Source: Candidatus Iainarchaeum sp.
GTDB lineage: Archaea > Iainarchaeota > Iainarchaeia > Iainarchaeales > Iainarchaeaceae
Reading direction: 5' to 3'
Length of the DNA: 55,757 nucleotides
Assembly (NCBI GenBank): GCA_002687735.1
Contig: NZBD01000004.1
Coordinates: forward strand, 27,849-83,605
How positions within the stretch are numbered: position 1 is the first letter of the stretch; each line of letters begins with the position of its first letter. The notes under the pieces were generated by a model. The model ran no database searches. It worked only from the letters and a program-made list of their open reading frames with translations, and was not told the origin of the DNA. Position numbers and translations under genes: made by a program. Of this stretch, positions 54,717-55,757 are shown one piece after another.

Positions 54717-55757
54717 TTATTCCCTTGCTAAGAGCAATATAACAGTTAGTGCAATAAACACTATAAATATTGGCGGTATTTCCGGGGTTGCTGTTGTTCC
54801 GCCGCCTGGTAAATCACCGGCATCAACGATTGTTATTGTTCTAGATGCTGAATTGTTTACAAGATGATTTTCTCCTGAAAGAGGTGATGCATTAACTACA
54901 AGTGTCACAAGACCCCCTGAAAGATCATCAACATTTAATGTAACCTCCTGTAAATTGTCTCCTTCGGTCAAGGAAACTGAATTGCTATTCATTGTTGTTC
55001 CACCTGCACTAACTGTTATGGTTGTTGCTGGCGATGCATGTGGTTCTTTCAAATATACGTTAAAGTTCAGTGTAACAGTTTGGGCAGGATCAGCATTTCT
55101 AATGTATTCAGTAGGATCAATTACTAAATCTTTTACTAGAATAAAATCTTCAGTTCCTGCTCCGCCTCCAAAGCATGTTTCGCCTGGTAATAAAGTTGAT
55201 CCAAAGCAATTGCATACTACTTCTGTTGGTGATTCGTCATCTGGGCAAGTTTGAAGGGTTGTTGATGTTTCAACTGTAATTGCAGTACTACACGTACCAA
55301 TGCCGGTTCCTGCAGCATTAATATTTGTTGATCCTGCCGTGTTTCCGGTTACAAGGCCTGTTGCATCAACGCTTGCTATGGCGGTGGCATCAGATGAGAA
55401 TGTTAAAGTAGGGCAGATAGTTTCTATTTCCCCTTCTGCATAACAAATTGCTGTTGCCTGAGTTGTTTGGGTTTCCTCAATAATTGTTTCTGCAAGTGTT
55501 AAAATACACCCGGTTGCTGGTTCTGGTGGTAGAGTTCCGCAGCAAATTTTTGTATTATAAGTATTATACTCTGCTATGTGTGCATTGGTTACGGAATTAA
55601 CTGTTGCTCCTTGCTGACCACTAATGCTTGCAATTCCAATTTCCGGACATTCTCCTGGAATAGTATAACAAAATGTGGTTCCTCCGTTGCTTATGCTAAC
55701 CGCTACAGGATAAGATCCATCAGGTGTTTGGACATGTGCATTTGTTGTATCTGATAA
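54717..55757 (-). CDS. Partial surface protein with Ig-like (Big2-type) and CARDB-like segments and C-terminal TM anchor; frame open to the right edge
   Basis: Minus-strand reading upstream of the called TTG start stays open: ...GTGIGTCSTAITVETSTTLQTCPDDESPTEVVCNCFGSTLLPGETCFGGGAGTEDFILVKDLVIDPTEYIRNADPAQTVTLNFNVYLKEPHASPATTITVSAGG...; C-term IPPIFIVFIALTVILLLARE. Confidence 0.8.
   Translation of the reverse strand, partial: LSDTTNAHVQTPDGSYPVAVSISNGGTTFCYTIPGECPEIGIASISGQQGATVNSVTNAHIAEYNTYNTKICCGTLPPEPATGCILTLAETIIEETQTTQATAICYAEGEIETICPTLTFSSDATAIASVDATGLVTGNTAGSTNINAAGTGIGTCSTAITVETSTTLQTCPDDESPTEVVCNCFGSTLLPGETCFGGGAGTEDFILVKDLVIDPTEYIRNADPAQTVTLNFNVYLKEPHASPATTITVSAGGTTMNSNSVSLTEGDNLQEVTLNVDDLSGGLVTLVVNASPLSGENHLVNNSASRTITIVDAGDLPGGGTTATPEIPPIFIVFIALTVILLLARE

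Noticed and set aside
1-55757. CRISPR array, intact transposase or integrase, prophage
   Set aside because: No regularly spaced repeats, no transposase/integrase-like ORF; the tail-fibre-like protein alone does not support a prophage.

Overview
This is a low-GC archaeal chromosome window, probably DPANN-like (lineage is an inference). It is dominated by a nearly continuous, mostly minus-strand information-processing region. The classical archaeal r-protein super-operon runs L3-L4-L23-L2-S19-L22-S3-L29-SUI1-Rpp29-S17-L14-L24-S4e-L5-S14-S8-L6-L32e-L19e-L18-S5-L30-L15-SecY-DUF106-L34e-L14e-S13-S4-S11-RpoD-tRNA-Leu-L18e-L13-S9-RpoN-S2. A second cluster carries L7Ae-S28e-L24e-Ndk-Dut-aIF5B-S6e-aIF2gamma-PIN-RpoE'-Spt4-S24e-S27ae. 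Also present are valS (partial), a grpE-dnaK-dnaJ operon with a divergent HTH gene, Kae1 and Sua5/YrdC (t6A), gltX, a TrmB regulator, rtcB, S10 and EF-1alpha. Accessory content is mainly cell-surface genes: a 2583-aa protein with a pilin-like N-terminus and many modules, a tail-fibre-like secreted protein, two extremely tyrosine-rich secreted proteins and a partial Ig-like protein. The most unusual signals are: (1) a dispersed family of short GC-rich paired hairpins found between genes and in frame inside housekeeping genes; (2) the tandem tyrosine-rich secreted proteins; (3) mutually exclusive hairpins over the apparent Shine-Dalgarno of the aIF5B gene; (4) an apparent frameshift that removes the conserved N-terminus of L3; (5) loss of all zinc-ribbon cysteines in both L24e and L34e; (6) related Lys/Glu 'SP'-containing tails on many ribosomal proteins; (7) a six-copy cysteine-containing module in the giant surface protein. 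No CRISPR array or intact transposase was seen. All statements come from reading the sequence and supplied ORFs; no database or folding computation was run.
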